Positions 54,168 to 63,072 of a DNA stretch of 64,000 nucleotides are shown here, in pieces. The notes under the pieces are model-generated. The model did no database searches and was not told the origin of the DNA. It saw only the letters and a program-made list of their open reading frames with translations. Each line of letters begins with the position of its first letter. Position 1 is the stretch's first letter. Both the position numbers and the translations under genes were made by a program. This DNA comes from AP-15 sp963845735 (lineage in GTDB: Bacteria > Pseudomonadota > Alphaproteobacteria > ATCC43930 > CGMCC-115725): contig CAWJTR010000003.1 of the NCBI GenBank assembly GCA_963845735.1, positions 62,001 through 126,000 on the forward strand. The letters are read 5' to 3'.

Positions 54168-55715
54168 TTAGTGGTGAGCGGCCTCCTGCAGCTTGCGGAG
54201 CACGTCGTCGAGATTGAAGCTGGCCGCCTTCTGGCGCTGCGGAAACTCCCGGAAGGTGGCGAGGAATTCCCCGACATAGGCCTGCGCCGGCACCATCAAG
54301 TAGACGTGATCGACAAGCCAATCGTAGTAGGTGATCGAAGTGATGTCGGCGCGCTCGAACGGGTCCGTGCGGAGATTGAACAGCTTTGGCACGCGAAGGG
54401 TGACGAACGGCTCGGACCAGACCCGCATCGTACCCGGCTCGCGCTGTTCCGCGAACACCAGCTTCCAATTGTCGTAGCGCAGTGCCACGAGCTGCTGATC
54501 GTCGTTGCAGTAGATAAACGAGACCCGCGGGCTCTTCTGTGTCTGGCCGGTCAAATACGGCACCAGATTATAGCCGTCGAGGTGGACCTCGTAGGTCATG
54601 TCGCCGATTGTGTAGCCCTTCAACAACTTGCCGGTGACCTCCGTATCGCCGGCCATGGCCAAGAATGTCGGCAGCCAGTCGTGATGGGCCACGATCTCGT
54701 TCGACACACTGCGCGGTTTGATCTTGCCGGGCCAGCGGACCACGCAAGGCAGCCGATAGGCGCCCTCCCAATTGGTGTTCTTCTCATTGCGGAACGGGGT
54801 CATCGCCCCGTCCGGCCAGGAAAACATATTCGGACCGTTATCGGTGCTGTACATGACAAAGGTATCGTCGGTGATGCCGGCATCGTCGAGCGCCTTCAGC
54901 ACTTCGCCTACGTTCCTGTCGTGATCGATCATCACATCGTGATATTCGCTCTGCCAGCGGCCCGACTGACCCCGGCTGTCCGGCTTCACATGTGTGCGGA
55001 AATGCATGTGCGTGAAGTTCACCCAGAGAAAGAAGGGTTGGCCGGCCTGGGCCTGCCGCTTGATGTAGTCGACAGCGCGGCCGGCGATGTCGTCGTCGAT
55101 CGTTTCCATCCGCTTCTTGGTCAGCGGGCCAGTGTCCTCGACCGTCTGCTTGCCGATCCTGCCGAACCGCGGATCGATCGTCGCGTCATCGGTGTCGGTG
55201 GCCTTGCAGTCCATGACTCCGCGCGGACCGAACCTCTCGCGAAAGTGAGGAAAATCCGACCCCTTCGGGTAATCGGGTAGTTCCGGCTCTTCCTCCGCGT
55301 TCAGATGATACAAATTGCCGTAGAACTCGTCGAAGCCGTGCACGGTCGGCAAATATTCGTTGCGGTCGCCGAGGTGGTTCTTGCCGATCTGCGCCGTAGC
55401 GTAGCCCAATGGCTTGAGCAGCTCGGCGATGGTCGGGTCTTCCTTGTGCAGACCAACAGTTGCGGCCGGCAGGCCGACCTTGGTCAACCCGGTGCGCAAC
55501 CCGTGCTGACCAGTGATGAACGACGATCGCCCGGCCGTGCAGCTTTGCTCGCCGTAGTAGTCGGTAAAACGCATGCCCTCCTGGGCGATACGGTCGATGT
55601 TGGGCGTGCGGTAGCCCATTAACCCGTCGCTGTAGCAACTCAAATTGGTCATGCCGATATCATCGCCCCAGATCACGACGATATTCGGCTTGGCTGCTGC
55701 TCGGGATCTAGCCAT
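54168..55715 (-). CDS. Arylsulfatase (type I sulfatase)
   Basis: Formylglycine-dependent sulfate-ester hydrolase, 515 residues, intact. Metal site NIVVIWGDDIGMTNLSCYS at the N-terminus. The catalytic cysteine to be converted to formylglycine is in SCTAGRSSFITGQ, matching the CxAGR consensus. TAQIGKNHLGD, TFVMYSTDNGPNMFSW and FRNEKNTNWEGAYRLP are further sulfatase marks. AAAGGAG stands six to seven bases before ATG 55715. No Sec or Tat signal is seen, so it may be cytoplasmic. A possible formylglycine-generating-enzyme scrap lies at 56933-57154. Confidence 0.9.
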   Translation of the reverse strand: MARSRAAAKPNIVVIWGDDIGMTNLSCYSDGLMGYRTPNIDRIAQEGMRFTDYYGEQSCTAGRSSFITGQHGLRTGLTKVGLPAATVGLHKEDPTIAELLKPLGYATAQIGKNHLGDRNEYLPTVHGFDEFYGNLYHLNAEEEPELPDYPKGSDFPHFRERFGPRGVMDCKATDTDDATIDPRFGRIGKQTVEDTGPLTKKRMETIDDDIAGRAVDYIKRQAQAGQPFFLWVNFTHMHFRTHVKPDSRGQSGRWQSEYHDVMIDHDRNVGEVLKALDDAGITDDTFVMYSTDNGPNMFSWPDGAMTPFRNEKNTNWEGAYRLPCVVRWPGKIKPRSVSNEIVAHHDWLPTFLAMAGDTEVTGKLLKGYTIGDMTYEVHLDGYNLVPYLTGQTQKSPRVSFIYCNDDQQLVALRYDNWKLVFAEQREPGTMRVWSEPFVTLRVPKLFNLRTDPFERADITSITYYDWLVDHVYLMVPAQAYVGEFLATFREFPQRQKAASFNLDDVLRKLQEAAHH

Positions 55716-55779
55716 CTCGATCTCCTTTCGTTGGTCGGGGGTGTCGAAATTGCTTATTGGTCTCGGTTGCTCAGAGTGC

Positions 55780-55870
55780 GTCATTGCGGGGATCCCGTAG
55801 GGCGACGTGGCAATCCCGCAGCGCGACGGAGCATTGCCGACGAGATTGCTTCGTTGCGCTCGCAATGACG
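55780..55870. repeat. Dispersed intergenic repeat, copy 1
   Basis: A sequence that begins CGTCATTGCGG and ends GCTCGCAATGACG, so its ends are inverted. The segment 55839-55869 is identical to 63637-63667 except at one base. This is the common alphaproteobacterial element of the CAATGACG type, here upstream of the arylsulfatase gene. Confidence 0.75.
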
Positions 55871-55906
55871 AACCTCCTTGATCTCAGTAACTTCACGTTC
55901 GCCACA

Positions 55907-56362
55907 TTAGGTGAGGCGGAACAACACCGCAAAGAAGGCAAAGAGGCCGATGCCGATCAGGAGGATGGCGACCGCCAAGACCGGCGAGTGCATCTTTTCC
56001 TTGGTCAGATCGGCTTCCATACCGGCCAGTGGCGAGAATGATCCGCTCCAGAGATAACGGACGGTCCGAAGGTATTGCCAGAGCGAGATCGCGAGCGCCA
56101 GGATGCCGCACGAAATCAGCGCAAGCCCCAAATACCGCGGCGCGTGGGGAAGATAGGCGGCGCGGGCTCCGGGTATCTCTAGCAAGTGGCTAAAATATTG
56201 AACGATCGCGAAACCGAAGCCGATTAGCGCGACGGCAGTGCGCTGCCATGCCATCATCGTGCGCTCGAGGGCGAGGCGCGTACGGACCCAGGCAAAATGA
56301 TCAGCCGCGGTTGCCCTTACTTCGAACCTGCCCGCGTTTGGGGCGGCACGTGAATCTGCCAT
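55907..56362 (-). CDS. DUF202-family membrane protein
   Basis: A 151-residue inner-membrane protein with three predicted helices: TAVALIGFGFAIVQYFSHLL, GLALISCGILALAISLW and LAVAILLIGIGLFAFFAVLF. The DUF202 mark FAWVRTRLALERTMMAWQRT lies before the first helix. Function unknown. Start ATG at 56362 is set by the family N-terminus. The minus-strand order is membrane protein 56401, DUF202, sulfatase, so the three may be one operon. An association of DUF202 with sulfatases is inferred only from this layout. Confidence 0.82.
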   Translation of the reverse strand: MADSRAAPNAGRFEVRATAADHFAWVRTRLALERTMMAWQRTAVALIGFGFAIVQYFSHLLEIPGARAAYLPHAPRYLGLALISCGILALAISLWQYLRTVRYLWSGSFSPLAGMEADLTKEKMHSPVLAVAILLIGIGLFAFFAVLFRLT

Positions 56363-56400
56363 GCTCGATGCCTTTTTGCCGACGGTTCCTGTCTGCAGCC

Positions 56401-56901
56401 TCACGAGATCCGGTTTGGAGAGGAGCCCCCCAGCCACCGGCGCGCGATGCGCGCGGCCGGCCCGCGCATGATCACATACGGGACAAACGCGAACAGCAAA
56501 GCGACAATGACCGCCTCGGCCGGATAGAACCGCTTCAGCACGATGACCTGGTAGATCGCGTCCATCACCAGCCCGAGAAGGATGATCCTGGCGGTGGCGT
56601 TCAACGCCTCGCGCAGCCGTTCGGTGCGCTCGCGCGGCTTGTAAAGCATCGTCGGAATGAAGGGCGAGCGGCCTGTGCGGGCGTCGTTGCACCCGTCGCG
56701 GATCGCGACGATCGCCGCCATCAGAGGCTGCAGGATGAAGCGGAACCTCATCGGCGCGTCCGTCCGCTCGACAAGCTGATGCCAGATACGTTTGAAGATT
56801 TCGATCGAAACGCCGTGCCATGCGATTCCGGCGATGATCATCACGAGGATGAACGCAACGACCAGTTTCGCCAGGAGGCTCAGTTTCTTGTGGCTCGGCA
56901 T
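56401..56901 (-). CDS. Membrane protein of unknown family
   Basis: 166 residues with three hydrophobic segments: LLAKLVVAFILVMIIAGIAW near the start, FILQPLMAAIVAIRDG, and VIVALLFAFVPYVIMRG near the end. A cytoplasmic segment with ARTGRSPFIPTMLYKPRER separates them. Not recognised as a named family. The ATG at 56901 follows AAGGAG with a long spacer. It sits 38 bases upstream of the DUF202 gene and is probably cotranscribed with it and the sulfatase. Confidence 0.65.
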   Translation of the reverse strand: MPSHKKLSLLAKLVVAFILVMIIAGIAWHGVSIEIFKRIWHQLVERTDAPMRFRFILQPLMAAIVAIRDGCNDARTGRSPFIPTMLYKPRERTERLREALNATARIILLGLVMDAIYQVIVLKRFYPAEAVIVALLFAFVPYVIMRGPAARIARRWLGGSSPNRIS

Positions 56902-56932
56902 CGGACATTGCACTCCTTCCTTCCGCCTGAGG

Positions 56933-57154
56933 TCAGGATCTGACGACGCTGCGGAAGCCGATGTGGCTCTCTTGCCGGTGTCGATCATTTGCGCGTGGCG
57001 CGCCGCCGATCGCGCCGCCCAGCTGCCTGCTCCAAAGTTTCCGGCCGTTCGGCGGCGTCGAGTACATGGAAGTTGCCGCCCAGATCGCCAAAATAACCCG
57101 ACACCCCGGCCGTCCGCGCTGTGCTTCGGGGAGGGCGCGGGCGAGGCGGCGCAA
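56933..57154 (-). pseudogene. Possible C-terminal remnant of a formylglycine-generating-enzyme-like protein
   Basis: The end of this reading, GAPRANDRHRQESHIGFRSVV, looks like the closing SHIGFR of SUMF1/FGE-domain proteins, which activate sulfatases such as the one at 54168. Only about 40 codons could belong to it and the rest of the domain is missing. The MscS gene begins at once downstream. I cannot tell whether this is a deletion remnant or chance similarity. Confidence 0.3.
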
Positions 57155-57178
57155 CCTAGACGGCGTCGGTTCTTCTGG

Positions 57179-59467
57179 CTACTCCGCGGCGGCTGCCGCC
57201 GGATGGGTCAGCTGGATCGCCTGCTGGGCGACGGCAGCGGTCGCGGCGGGGGACTGTTCGCCGTCGCCCGCGAGCTGCACGGTCGGGAAGGCGAATTTGA
57301 TGCCGTTGGCATCGAACGCCTGTTTGATCCGGAAAAGAGCTTGTCGGCGGATGACAAAATTCTCGCCGGGCAACGTCATCATCTTCATCCGGATCTGGAC
57401 CGCGTAATCGCCGAACGCGTCGACCCCCTGCATCTTCAGCGGCTCCAGGATCAGCGGCTTGAATTCGGGCTCCTCGGCCAGTTCCAGTCCGATCTGCTTG
57501 ATCAGCTTTCTGGCCTTGTCGATGTCGCTGTCATAGGTGATGCCAACGGTGAGTTTGTCGATGACCCAGTCGCGGCTCATGTTCTGAACGGCGCCCAACA
57601 GACTAAAGGGAACGGTATAGACCGGGCCGCGCTGGTGCCGGAGCCGGACCGAGCGGATGCTAAAGCCTTCGACCGTGCCCTTGTAATTGCCGCTCTGGAT
57701 GTATTCGCCGATCCGGAAGGCATCGTCGAGCAGATAGAACATCCCTGCGATGATGTCGCGGACAAAGGTCTGCGCGCCAAAGCCGATCGCGACGCCAAGG
57801 ACGCTGAGAGCGGCGATCAGCGGGCCGATCTCAACGCCCATTGCCGCCAGCGCCATCAGTGCGGCGGCGACGACGACGACGACGAACAGGATATTGCGGA
57901 AAATCGGTAACAAGGTGCGCAGCCGCGCCCGTCGTCGCGCATCGGGGGTATTCGGCAGACCAAGATCCGCAGTCTCGGCGAGCTTGATATCGATCGCGGC
58001 TTTTGCGACATGCCAGATGAAATCGGCGATCAGGGCAATGGCAACGGCGCTCAGAGCACCGTGCGCGATGCGGGTCACCGTCGTCTCCCGCCCGGCAAGG
58101 CTTTCCAGATCGATCCCCCAGCCCCAGGCGAGCACCGCCAGCGCGCCAATGATCAACGCCGCCCGCAGCCCGCGCTCGAGAAAGACCGCGGTGAGGGTCG
58201 GCGGGCCGGCAATTTCAGTCGTACCGGGCGGTCGCAGCAGATGCTCAACCGCCCGCCGGGTCAATCGGTCGGCGAGAGGCCAGACCATAACGACGGCCAG
58301 CAGCCAGAACGCGGGCATCATTCCGGCGACGCGGAGGCCCCACAGCAGCACCAAGCCTACAGTCAGTAGTGCGTTTATCTTGACGCGGCTCAAATGGCGG
58401 GTTTCGCGCACGCGCTCGGGTTCCGCATCGGCGCTTTCGGGCGGCCGACGCCAGATGGCTTCGAGCAGGATCGCCAGCGTGCCGAGCCCGAACCCATAAC
58501 CAACAATGTCGCGCGCCGGCGCCGAAATTTCGAGCTCGCCGAGCACGCCCTTTGTCACCAAGGCGAGCACCACCCAGCCGACGATGAGCTTCAACCGCAC
58601 ATACCAGTACCGCGCCGCCGCTGCTTCCATCGGGCAGACGCGGAACCGGTCGTTAACCGGCGCCAGCAAGAACCGGCCGAGAACGGCGGCAATACGGACC
58701 GCCAGAAAAACGATCAGATAGCCTAAGATGATCTGGCGGAGCAGCCCCGGCCAGTGAAATATGAGAAAGGCGCCGATGCTGCCGACTGCATAAGCCACAA
58801 CCAAACCCAAGGCGAAGGCTGCCCGCTCGGCGACGAGGCGGACACGGTCACCGACGGTCTCCACGGGATGCTCGTCGAGATGCCGCCTCATCCGCCGTGT
58901 CGCGCGGCTGAACAGCGCTTCCGCGCCAAAGCCGAGACCCACGAAAGTGGCGAGCAAGGTCAGGATGCGCGCCGGCCTCTTGCCCCCCAACCGGTCCTGG
59001 AAGACATCTGCGGCATGCGCGAACTCCGCTGGCATACCCGGGATCGCATCGGTCAAATCGGCGAGGTGTCCGCGCACTGCGTCGACGCGGGCGGACATCA
59101 TATCCTCAGGGGAATCATCCTTGGGCTTGGCCGGCGCCGGGGCAACCGCTTCAGTCGCGTGCTGCTGCTTTAACCAGGTTTGCACCTTGGGATCAGCCAG
59201 CAGGCTCAGTAAAGCATCGACCTCAGCGGGAGGCGCCGTCTCGGCCGAAGTCTTTGTCGATTTAGCGGGTGTTGTCGCGCCGGCTGCATAGGCAGCCGAC
59301 AACGTTGCGGCGCCGATCAACAGCGCCGCGAGCCCGAAGATAGCGGCGCGCAGGGCAAGCCCGACGGCGGTTCTTCCTCTAATCGGCCGGCGCGCCCCGT
59401 GCGACCTTGCGGCCGACGATCCAGTCTTTGTAGGTATTACCCGGCATCGGCCCTTTGGAATGCGCAT
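57179..59467 (-). CDS. Large MscS-type mechanosensitive channel
   Basis: Envelope-stress release channel, about 760 residues. N-terminal export signal VGLALRAAIFGLAALLIGA then an acidic, proline-rich periplasmic part. At least eight further hydrophobic helices. The MscS core near the end has the pore helix ALSVLGVAIGFGAQTFVRDI followed by GMFYLLDDAFRIGEYIQSGN. The C-terminal cytoplasmic cage has TVPFSLLGAVQNMSRDW and IRMKMMTLPGENFVIRR. ATG at 59467 is provisional. It lies inside the ABM gene, and the signal peptide itself begins about 110 bases further downstream without an ATG, GTG or TTG in frame. Confidence 0.85.
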   Translation of the reverse strand: MRIPKGRCRVIPTKTGSSAARSHGARRPIRGRTAVGLALRAAIFGLAALLIGAATLSAAYAAGATTPAKSTKTSAETAPPAEVDALLSLLADPKVQTWLKQQHATEAVAPAPAKPKDDSPEDMMSARVDAVRGHLADLTDAIPGMPAEFAHAADVFQDRLGGKRPARILTLLATFVGLGFGAEALFSRATRRMRRHLDEHPVETVGDRVRLVAERAAFALGLVVAYAVGSIGAFLIFHWPGLLRQIILGYLIVFLAVRIAAVLGRFLLAPVNDRFRVCPMEAAAARYWYVRLKLIVGWVVLALVTKGVLGELEISAPARDIVGYGFGLGTLAILLEAIWRRPPESADAEPERVRETRHLSRVKINALLTVGLVLLWGLRVAGMMPAFWLLAVVMVWPLADRLTRRAVEHLLRPPGTTEIAGPPTLTAVFLERGLRAALIIGALAVLAWGWGIDLESLAGRETTVTRIAHGALSAVAIALIADFIWHVAKAAIDIKLAETADLGLPNTPDARRRARLRTLLPIFRNILFVVVVVAAALMALAAMGVEIGPLIAALSVLGVAIGFGAQTFVRDIIAGMFYLLDDAFRIGEYIQSGNYKGTVEGFSIRSVRLRHQRGPVYTVPFSLLGAVQNMSRDWVIDKLTVGITYDSDIDKARKLIKQIGLELAEEPEFKPLILEPLKMQGVDAFGDYAVQIRMKMMTLPGENFVIRRQALFRIKQAFDANGIKFAFPTVQLAGDGEQSPAATAAVAQQAIQLTHPAAAAAE

Positions 59468-59660
59468 CGAGCGCCTCCTGGTCGCGCCACTTCTCGACCA
59501 AAAAGACATGCTTGTCGTCGTCCTTTGGCAACATCAAATCGAATTGGAGGCAGCCATCGTCGCGGCGGGAGCGCTGCGCATGCCCGCGCATAAGCTCAAG
59601 GAACTGACTGCGGTGCGCCGGTTTCACCTCGAAATCAACAACGATCATAACCTGACTCAT
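59379..59660 (-). CDS. Antibiotic biosynthesis monooxygenase (ABM)-family protein
   Basis: Small ferredoxin-like alpha/beta domain of 93 residues, a homodimer in relatives such as YgiN. QVMIVVDFEVKPAHRSQFLE, GCLQFDLMLPKDD and HVFLVEKWRDQEALDAH are the family strands and helix. It probably oxidises quinols or related substrates without a cofactor. ATG at 59660 with AAGGGAA upstream; the longer reading to 59720 has no similarity. It overlaps the probable start of the MscS gene. Divergent from the CoA-transferase gene. Confidence 0.85.
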   Translation of the reverse strand: MSQVMIVVDFEVKPAHRSQFLELMRGHAQRSRRDDGCLQFDLMLPKDDDKHVFLVEKWRDQEALDAHSKGPMPGNTYKDWIVGRKVARGAPAD

Positions 59661-59752
59661 CGGCGTTCCCTTTCTGCACCATTTTGCGGCATCATTGCGC
59701 CATCTACCGCGCCGAGGCAAGCGCGCGTTCCGAGACCTGCGGGAGATCCATC

Positions 59753-61165
59753 ATGGCTTACGACGCACTACGCACGATCATGCCGATCGCCGGCTGGCCC
59801 GACGAGCGGGCCCGCGAGGTCGAGATCATCGGCGGCGCCGACCCGGTATTGCCGACCCCGTTCCGCATCGGCGCCGCCGGCGCCGCGGCGCTCGCCGCCA
59901 CCGGGCTCGCCGCTGCCGATCTGTGGGAGTTGCGCGGCGGCCGGCGCCAGGAAGTCTCGGTCGATCTGCGCCAAGCGGTCGCTTCGCTGCGCAGCGGGCA
60001 TTACCTGCAGGTCAATGGCGCCGCGGTCTCGACCGACCGCAATCCGGTCATGGGGGTCTATCCGGCGAAGAACGGCCGGTGGAGCTACATCCACGCCAAT
60101 TTTCCGAATCATCGCGCCGCCGCGATGAGCGTGCTCGGTGTGCCGGAAGAACGCGAGGCGGTGCGGCAGGCCGTCGCCAAATGGGACGCGCTCGAACTCG
60201 AAGAGGCGATCCTCGCCGCCAAGGGCGCGGGCGGCATGGCACGCAGCATGGCCGAATGGGCGAAGCACCCGCAGGCTGCGGCGATCGCCTCCTTGCCACT
60301 GATGGAAATTCTGAAGATCGGCGACAGCCCGCCCGAACCGCTGCCCGAGGCCGAGCGTCCGCTGTCGGGCATTCGCGTGCTCGACCTGACCCGGGTGCTG
60401 GCCGGGCCGACCTCGGCGCGCACCTTGGCCGAGCATGGCGCCGACGTGATGAAGATCACCGCGCCGCATCTGCCGAATATCGGCTACCAGGAATACGACA
60501 CCGGCCACGGCAAATTGCAGGCTCATCTCGATCTGCGCCAACCCCAGGATGTCGAGACGCTGCGGGGCCTGGTGCGCGAAGCCGACGTGTTTACCCAGGG
60601 CTACCGGCCAGGCACGCTCGGCAATCGCGGCCTGTCGCCGGAGGCGCTGTCGCAGCTGCGGCCGGGCCTCGTCTATGTGTCGATGTGCGCGTTCAGCCAT
60701 GTCGGACCTTGGGCTTCTCGCCGCGGTTTCGACACTGTGGTGCAGACGGTGAGCGGGATCACGACGCGCCAGGCCGAGTTGTTCCCCGGCGCCAACCCCG
60801 GCCCGCAATTCTACCCGGTATCGGCTATCGACTACTTGACCGGCTATCTGATGGCGTTCGGCGCAATGGTGGCGTTGGCGCGGCGGGCACGCGAAGGCGG
60901 CAGCTGGCTGGTGCGGATCTCCTTGGCGCAGACCGGGCGCTGGCTCGTCGATCGCGGCGAGGTGCCGCAAGCTGCGCTCAAAGACGTCGACAAGGAGCTC
61001 TATCCCGCCGAGATCGCGCGTTGGTCGATCGAGAGCGACACGCCGGTCGGACGGCTGCGGCATCTTGGCCCGACCGTGCGCATGTCCGAGACGGCGCCCT
61101 ATTGGGCGCGCCCCTCGGCCCCGCTCGGCCACCACCAGCCGGTCTGGCCCGCCCGCGCCGTCTGA
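59753..61165 (+). CDS. CaiB/BaiF family III CoA-transferase
   Basis: CoA-transferase of the formyl-CoA/carnitine-CoA type, 470 residues, intact. The core starts at GIRVLDLTRVLAGPTSARTL, followed by EHGADVMKITAPHLPN, DLRQPQDVETLRGLVREADV and VQTVSGITTRQAELF. About 200 residues of an additional N-terminal half (YDALRTIMPIAGWPDE, VSVDLRQAVASLRSGHYL) make it a two-part protein as in many alphaproteobacterial members. Start ATG at 59753 with GGGAGA upstream. It is followed by a DadA-like gene after 26 bases in the same direction. Donor and acceptor acids not determinable. Confidence 0.88.
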   Translation: MAYDALRTIMPIAGWPDERAREVEIIGGADPVLPTPFRIGAAGAAALAATGLAAADLWELRGGRRQEVSVDLRQAVASLRSGHYLQVNGAAVSTDRNPVMGVYPAKNGRWSYIHANFPNHRAAAMSVLGVPEEREAVRQAVAKWDALELEEAILAAKGAGGMARSMAEWAKHPQAAAIASLPLMEILKIGDSPPEPLPEAERPLSGIRVLDLTRVLAGPTSARTLAEHGADVMKITAPHLPNIGYQEYDTGHGKLQAHLDLRQPQDVETLRGLVREADVFTQGYRPGTLGNRGLSPEALSQLRPGLVYVSMCAFSHVGPWASRRGFDTVVQTVSGITTRQAELFPGANPGPQFYPVSAIDYLTGYLMAFGAMVALARRAREGGSWLVRISLAQTGRWLVDRGEVPQAALKDVDKELYPAEIARWSIESDTPVGRLRHLGPTVRMSETAPYWARPSAPLGHHQPVWPARAV

Positions 61166-61191
61166 GGGTGCGGCGTTATCGCTCGCGTCGG

Positions 61192-62457
61192 ATGCCAACA
61201 AGCGGAGCGAGGCGGGTCGGCGTAATCGGCGCCGGCATAGTCGGTGTTTGCGCCGCGAGCTGGCTGCAGCGCGACGGCCACAGCGTCTTTATCGTCGAGG
61301 CCGGCGAGCCCGGTCACGGCGCTTCTTTCGGCAATGCCGGCGCGTTGAACGCCTCCTCGGTGACGCCGGTGTCGATGCCGGGGGTGATGTGGAACGTGCC
61401 GCGCTGGCTGGCCGACCCGCTCGGGCCGTTGTCGTTGCGCTGGTCCTATCTGCCGGCGATCGCCCCGTGGCTCGTCCGCTTTATTCGCGCCGGTACCCCT
61501 GAAAAGGTCCACGCCCAGGCGCGGGCGTTGCGTCCGTTGGTCGGCGCTACACTCGAAGCGCTGACGCCGCTGGTGCGCGACGCCGGCGCCGAGGACCTCG
61601 TCCACCGGCTCGGCCATCTTTACGTCTACCGCTCCGCGCAAAGCCTGGAAAAGGACCGGCTGGCCTGGCAATTGCGCCGTGAGAACGGGGTCGAGACCGA
61701 CGAATTCGACGCCGATGAACTGCGTCAACTGGAACCGACTTTATCGCGCGATTACGTGCGCGGCATCCTGGTGCGCGAGAACGGGCATACCTCAAACCCA
61801 CTGGCGCTAGTACGGCGCCTCCTCGACCATTTCCTGCGCAACGGCGGTGAACTCGAACAGGCGCGGGCACTGGGCTTCCGCCTCGATGGAAGCCGGCTCG
61901 TCGCGATCCGGACCGACCGCGGTGAGCTTGCGGCCGATGCCGCGATCGTCTGCGCCGGAGCCTGGTCAAAGCCGCTCGCCGCAGCGCTCGGCGACCATAT
62001 CCCGCTCGAAACCGAGCGGGGCTATCACCTGATGATCCGCGACCCCGAAATCATGCCGCGCATCCCGACCGCCGACGCCGACGGTAAGTTCGTCGCCACG
62101 CCGATGGATACCGGTTTGCGCTTTGCCGGCACCGTCGAACTCGCCGGCCTTGCCGCTCCGCCTGATTGGCGGCGCGCCCGGATCTTGCTGGAGCAAGGCC
62201 GCAGGATGCTGCCGGGCCTCGCTGCCGACCATCCCGAAGAGCGGATCTCGGTGTGGATGGGCTATCGGCCGAGCCTGCCCAATTCGCTGCCGGCGCTTGG
62301 GCCGTCGGGGGCGACGCCGGATGTGATCTACGCCTTCGGCCACGGCCATGTCGGTATGACCTCGGCGCCGATGACCGGCAAAGTCGTCGCCGATCTCGTC
62401 GCGGGCCGCCCGCCATCGATCGACATCGCGCCGTTCGCTCCGTCTCGGTTCGCTTGA
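61192..62457 (+). CDS. FAD-dependent amine/D-amino acid oxidoreductase (DadA-like)
   Basis: DAO-superfamily flavoprotein, 421 residues. Rossmann RRVGVIGAGIVGVCAASWLQ, the DadA mark GASFGNAGALNASSV, the substrate-domain YLPAIAPWLVRFIRAG, then GHGHVGMTSAPMTGKVVADL at the end for FAD. It would deaminate a D-amino acid or an imino acid to a 2-oxo acid, passing electrons to the quinone pool. ATG at 61192 fits the Rossmann start. It follows the CoA-transferase gene by 26 bases and is convergent with the cupin gene. Confidence 0.88.
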   Translation: MPTSGARRVGVIGAGIVGVCAASWLQRDGHSVFIVEAGEPGHGASFGNAGALNASSVTPVSMPGVMWNVPRWLADPLGPLSLRWSYLPAIAPWLVRFIRAGTPEKVHAQARALRPLVGATLEALTPLVRDAGAEDLVHRLGHLYVYRSAQSLEKDRLAWQLRRENGVETDEFDADELRQLEPTLSRDYVRGILVRENGHTSNPLALVRRLLDHFLRNGGELEQARALGFRLDGSRLVAIRTDRGELAADAAIVCAGAWSKPLAAALGDHIPLETERGYHLMIRDPEIMPRIPTADADGKFVATPMDTGLRFAGTVELAGLAAPPDWRRARILLEQGRRMLPGLAADHPEERISVWMGYRPSLPNSLPALGPSGATPDVIYAFGHGHVGMTSAPMTGKVVADLVAGRPPSIDIAPFAPSRFA

Positions 62458-62491
62458 GATTTTACGGCGATCGCGACGGGGCCGGACCCCT

Positions 62492-62974
62492 TCAATATGG
62501 CCGGCCGTCCTTGTGGACGAAGACCCGGGCGCCGTCCGGCGCCAAGGCGCGGCCAAGGTCGTCGTCCGGGTAGATCACGGTATCGCCCGGGTTGCGATCG
62601 CCGACCTCGAGATAAACCACATCGTGAGTCGTGCGGTTCAACAGATGGTGCCCGTCGCCCGATCCAGCCTTAAAGCCGGCGCACATGCCGGGGCGAAGTT
62701 GGGTCTCGCCGACGTTGGTCACCAGGACGGGTTCGCCATCGACGATATAGATGAACTCGTCTTCGCGGCTGTGCGTGTGGCGCAGCGCCGACATGCCACC
62801 CGGCGGCAGGCGCGTCAGGTTGACCCCGAAATTCGTCAGCCCGAAAAAGTCGCCGAGCGGTCGGCGCACTCGCCCCGCCACCCGCGTTGCGAACGGCTCG
62901 GGATAGCCCCGGCCGGGCCTAGCCTGCGGCGCCTCCGTCGCTTCGATCGCCACCGGATTGGTCTCGTTTGCCAT
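62492..62974 (-). CDS. Cupin-domain protein
   Basis: Single-domain beta-barrel, 160 residues. The metal-binding motif 1 is ALRHTHSREDEFIYIVDGE (H, H, E ligands), and the second is GDGHHLLNRTTHDVVYLEVG. N-terminal 40 residues form an extension (GRGYPEPFATRVAGR). The ATG at 62974 has AAGGAGGGG upstream. The ending NPGDTVIYPDDDLGRAL is typical of this cupin subgroup. Reaction unknown; relatives include sugar isomerases and metal-binding dioxygenases. Confidence 0.85.
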   Translation of the reverse strand: MANETNPVAIEATEAPQARPGRGYPEPFATRVAGRVRRPLGDFFGLTNFGVNLTRLPPGGMSALRHTHSREDEFIYIVDGEPVLVTNVGETQLRPGMCAGFKAGSGDGHHLLNRTTHDVVYLEVGDRNPGDTVIYPDDDLGRALAPDGARVFVHKDGRPY

Positions 62975-63072
62975 CGTCCCCTCCTTGCACGTTGCTTCCG
63001 GTCCGAGCCGTGATTGTCCGCCCTATGGCAGAGCGTTAAGGTAGCTCGCGAGTACCTTTCAGGGAAATATCG

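Noticed and set aside
59695..62457. A 920-residue plus-strand ORF spanning the CoA-transferase and DadA regions.
   Set aside because: Its first 500 residues are the out-of-frame, arginine-rich shadow of the CoA-transferase gene. Only the part from 61192 is real and it is listed as the DadA-like gene.
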